Part shown: piece after piece, positions 61,614-64,000 of the stretch
Numbering within the stretch: the stretch's first letter is position 1
How the letters are laid out: each line of letters starts with the position of its first letter
Assembly: GCA_963580285.1 (NCBI GenBank)
Contig: OY757016.1
Location: 46,453,124-46,517,123 of the forward strand
Source of the DNA: Lucinisca nassula
Taxonomy: Eukaryota; Mollusca; Bivalvia; Lucinida; Lucinidae
Length of the DNA stretch: 64,000 nt
Direction: 5' to 3'
Program-made: the position numbers and the translations under genes
Notes under the pieces: generated by a model
What the model saw: only the letters and a program-made list of their open reading frames with translations
Databases searched by the model: none
What the model was told of the DNA's origin: nothing

Positions 61614-61858
61614 ATTTTGTTTTGATTGAGTTAGGGTTTACATCCCCGTCAACACTATTTAAGTCATTTTGGAGACGTTGCTTTGTGGGACTTATACCCG
61701 ACATCGAGATGGAATGACACCTCAAGCCATACCGTCCCTAGATTATAAAACCGCTAGGGTTTATGGAGCTGTCCAACGCATCACTTTTCTAGGGCAGGAT
61801 TAGACCTAAGCGGTTTGCAAGTACTCAAGTTTGGTTGCTTTCAGCTCTGCGCAAATGC
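61614..61858 (-). mobile_element. SINE-C copy 10, diverged
   Basis: Reverse copy: GAGTTAGGGTTTACATCCCC, GTCAACACTATTTAAGTCAT, TATACCCGACATCGAGATGG, CTAAGCGGTTTGCAAGTACT and TTTCAGCTCTGCGC, ending at a mariner relic. Confidence 0.7.
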
Positions 61859-62406
61859 ACCATTGCCTTCTTTGGCGTGGAAGCGCCAGTGTGATTCCGT
61901 TGTTTCGATTGTTGTTTGGCCTCTGGGGTAAAATGATGGATCCATGTTTCATCCATAGTGAAAACATCTCGTAACAAATTTGGCAGGATCTTCCTAGAAA
62001 ATGTTTAGATTAGCACGCGATAATGTGCATCTGGTGTGCTTCTGATCAACTGTCACAAGTCTTGGTACCCAAGGGGCCAAAAGCTATCTCATTGCAAGAT
62101 CCTCTGTCAGAATGGAATGCACTCTTCACTGTGAAATGCCAAGTTTAGTGGCTAAATATCTTTCTGGGACTCTTCTGTCACTCTTAACAATACCATGGAC
62201 TTTGTTGACCATTTCTGGGGTTGCAACATTGGCATGCCTTCTAGGACGGGTATCATCCTCAAGGCTGCCGCGCTTAAATTACGCCAGCCACCTTTTCACT
62301 AGACATCTTTCCCTAGTGTTGCTGCCATATCATTATTGATATCCTTAGGTGTTCAACCTTCATAATGCAAATATTGAATCACTTCTCTTTCACCCATTTT
62401 GTCCAT
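61859..62406 (-). pseudogene. mariner-like transposase, N-terminal half, heavily mutated
   Basis: Minus strand from 62406: MDKMGEREVIQYLHYEG, stop, TPKDINNDMAATLGKDV, FKRGSLEDDTRPRRHANVAT, PEMVNKVHGIVKSDRRVPER, YLATKLGIS, stop, WVPRLVT, then FTMDETWIHHFTPEAKQQSK and PKKAMVH. HTH regions and the first catalytic box (DETWIHH.TPE.K.QS) identify a mariner. Multiple stops and shifts; the C-terminal half is lost at the SINE-C junction. Confidence 0.82.
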
Positions 62407-62577
62407 TTTGCAAAAGCTGCTTTTTTTGTTTACTATAGAGTGCTACCTGGTCGATATAAACTGACAAAATGAGACCAGTCCCTGGGTTCACGGCCCAATA
62501 TAGTCATAGAATAGTATGACTTGAAAAGAACATCCCTGCGTACCTCCTTCAATACGAGGCTCACACCATATCATTCA
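62407..62577. other. Spacer, probable mariner flank
   Basis: Should contain the 5' end of the mariner; I did not identify a convincing terminal inverted repeat. Confidence 0.35.
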
Positions 62578-62690
62578 GCCCTCGTAGGTATCTCCCCTGA
62601 CAATTTAACCTCGTGATAGCAATCTCCAACACCTTTTGAGATATGTTGACGGTACTCTGTATAGCTATACATGAAGTTAAGATGACGAAG
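62578..62690 (+). mobile_element. HINE/pearl-like element e, copy 2, right part
   Basis: GTAGGTATCTCCCCTGACAA, CACCTTTTGAGATATGTTGA and ATACATGAAGTTAAGATGAC continue the core pattern of 61240-61610. Confidence 0.6.
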
Positions 62691-62799
62691 TGAAGGCGAT
62701 GGTGAGGAATCGAAATAAATATCTAAAATCAAAATATAATAGCAAAATATCAAAAGACCAAATATAACAATAATAAACCACAACAGAAGAATCGCCTTG

Positions 62800-63300
62800 G
62801 AACGGTCAGTACATTTTTTTTTTCGTGGGACTTAAGTCGGTATGTGCGTGGCCACAATCGCAATTCTCGGCCATGGTGCTGTCGTGGTTTGGACAAATAA
62901 TTTGTTCAGTCCCCATGAGTGAGTGTTTGAGTGTTACGTCCCACCAACAGCTAAGATTATGGGGAGACGGGGCCTCGGTTTAAAGACTCATCCGAAAGTC
63001 TGGAGAAGCCCGGGATCGAGTTTACAAGGCGAGTTGCATAACCTCTACACCACGGAGGCTTCTCAGTCCGCATGAATGATTTCTAACTCATCAGTGAAAA
63101 TCTCCAAGAACATAGAAATCAAACGAGATAAAGCAACGATGAGGACTCGACAGCATGAAATAACTGAAATGCTGGACCAAAAGGAAAACATAATTTAGAC
63201 TCCTGGCCCGACTAGAAAGATAGCACCAGGCACCAACCGACATTACTTAAAATCGTTTAAGTTAGTCTTTAGGCTGGAGCCGTCATAGTTAAGAGGCCCG
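62800..63300 (-). repeat. Dispersed repeat E, copy 4, carrying a SINE-B
   Basis: AGAATCGCCTTGGAACGGTC, GACAAATAATTTGTTCAGTC, then after the SINE TCTAACTCATCAGTGAAAAT, GGACTCGACAGCATGAAATA and GGCTGGAGCCGTCATAG, the outer end seen also at 50257. Confidence 0.75.
62919..63062 (-). mobile_element. SINE-B copy 4, inside repeat E
   Basis: GTGAGTGTTTGAGTGTTACG, CCCACCAACAGCTAAGATTA, GGTTTAAAGACTCATCCGAA and CTCTACACCACGGAGGCTTC. Target duplication TCAGTCCSCATGA at 62906-62918 and 63063-63075. An internal deletion removes part of the B-box region. Confidence 0.9.
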
Positions 63301-63475
63301 ACCCGCCGGCGTGCAATTAAACAGGGAAGCAAAATTATCAACCGCGATTGGGTAAACTACCATGCATCGAGTCCGTGCTGTACCCAAACTTTTTATTTTC
63401 ATTTGTATTGAAGAGTGATTTTAGGAAATTAGGTACTGAAATCATTGCAAGCATATATTTTTCTTAGTTTATATA
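63301..63475. other. Spacer, no gene seen
   Basis: Unassigned stretch between repeat E and the second mariner; no motif. Confidence 0.35.
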
Positions 63476-64000
63476 CGAGGGCGAGTCAACAACAAAAACA
63501 GCCTAACTTATTTCTGGGTAAGATCGATCTCTTCGGTTATCCTTTTTCAAGTTTAGGAATAGAAGCTAAGTCCGGAGAATAGGCGAGGTGCGGTATTAGC
63601 TCTTACCTATTCCTCTCTACAACATCCGTTGCACTTTTGCAAGTGTGGACTCTTGCATTGTCCTGTTGGAGCAGAATCCCTTTGGAGTGTTTACCTCGGC
63701 GTATTACACAGATCGCAGTTTTCATTTGGTCAAGCAAATTTGCATTTTACTCACCTGTTATTGTACTTTTCTTTGCTAGAAAGTCCAACATAATAGCGCC
63801 TTGTGCGTCCCAAAATACAGTTGCCATCACCTTGCCAGTAGAGGGTTGCGTTTAGAACTTCTTTGGGGCCCCGTACCTACCCACAGGCGACTTTGAGTTT
63901 TATTCTCTGGCTCCTGATAATGGACCCAGGTCTCATCTACAGTCACCTTCGTTTGACCTAAACGGCTTCAACAATGCGCTGCAAACTGATGCTCTGCTTG
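63476..64000 (-). pseudogene. mariner-like element and transposase, truncated by the window edge
   Basis: The terminus CGAGGGCGAGTCAACAACAA after a TA (63474-63475) resembles mariner ends. On the minus strand the frame reads VDETWVHYQEPENKTQSR, KVMATVFWDAQGAIMLDF (G/R change), LAKKSTITGE, stop, RRGKHSKGILLQQDNARVHT and ELIPHLAYSPDLASIPK. DETW, LQQDNARVH and YSPDLA hold the three catalytic Asp positions of the DD34D mariners. Stops and shifts make it inactive. The N-terminal part lies beyond 64000. Confidence 0.83.

Noticed and set aside
62545..62570. Mariner terminal repeat (AATACGAGGCTCACACC)
   Set aside because: Orientation is wrong for the right end of the minus-strand mariner at 61859-62406, so I did not use it as a boundary.

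Overview
The window is eukaryotic and most likely comes from a bivalve mollusc. That is an inference from three things: tRNA-headed SINE families ending in a GTTAAAC motif, abundant non-autonomous elements with a GTCC/GTC microsatellite and ~100-170 bp core repeats (the layout of bivalve 'pearl' elements and DINE-1/HINE Helentron derivatives), and spliced, intron-rich coding sequence. There are no operons, bacterial promoters or ribosome-binding sites. Almost all of the 64 kb is repetitive DNA. The one host gene I can name is the 3' end of an ADP-ribosylglycohydrolase gene on the + strand (exons 5923-6012 and 7964-8156). A few other possible exons are listed at low confidence.

Layout. 1-700: ~160 bp tandem array. 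775-4046: a palindromic MITE (family F) split by a 3.0 kb pogo transposon whose transposase has one internal stop and a C-terminal PHD-type finger. 5923-8156: the ADP-ribosylglycohydrolase exons, with an intron full of SINEs. 8840-10985: core-repeat array split by a Tigger-like relic, itself split by a young HINE. 11.5-14.3 kb: foldback elements of families J and F. 15.2-18.7 kb: a possible terminal exon, the sister HINE copy and three complete SINEs with target-site duplications. 20.8-26.5 kb: HINEs, a MULE-like transposase relic and a gag-like relic. 26.9-32.7 kb: SINEs, foldbacks and a second gag-like relic. 32.8-44.3 kb: a nested complex in which an HINE array was split by a 6.35 kb hAT element with 8-bp target duplications, and the hAT carries an HINE that carries another HINE. 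44.8-52.6 kb: one ~3.1 kb non-LTR retrotransposon (LINE) spread over ~7.8 kb by a SINE-A, two SINE-B, a SINE-C (split by Tc1), a SINE-D (split by an RTE-like fragment that carries a SINE-C) and a double-core unknown element. 53.2-58.35 kb: one outer HINE with three inner HINEs and a foldback. 59-64 kb: SINE-C copies, tandem repeats, palindromes and two mariner relics, the last running off the right edge.

How the parts work together: the transposases (pogo, Tigger, Tc1, two mariners, hAT, MULE-like) are all damaged or incomplete in this window. The SINEs and HINEs are non-autonomous. Five SINE families with different heads and bodies share a GTTAAA(C) 3' motif, which suggests a shared LINE partner. 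Many insertions can be dated relative to one another because the interrupted target can be read across the insert, usually with its target-site duplication. All coordinates and motifs were read by eye; family names rest on protein motifs and structure, not on database searches.
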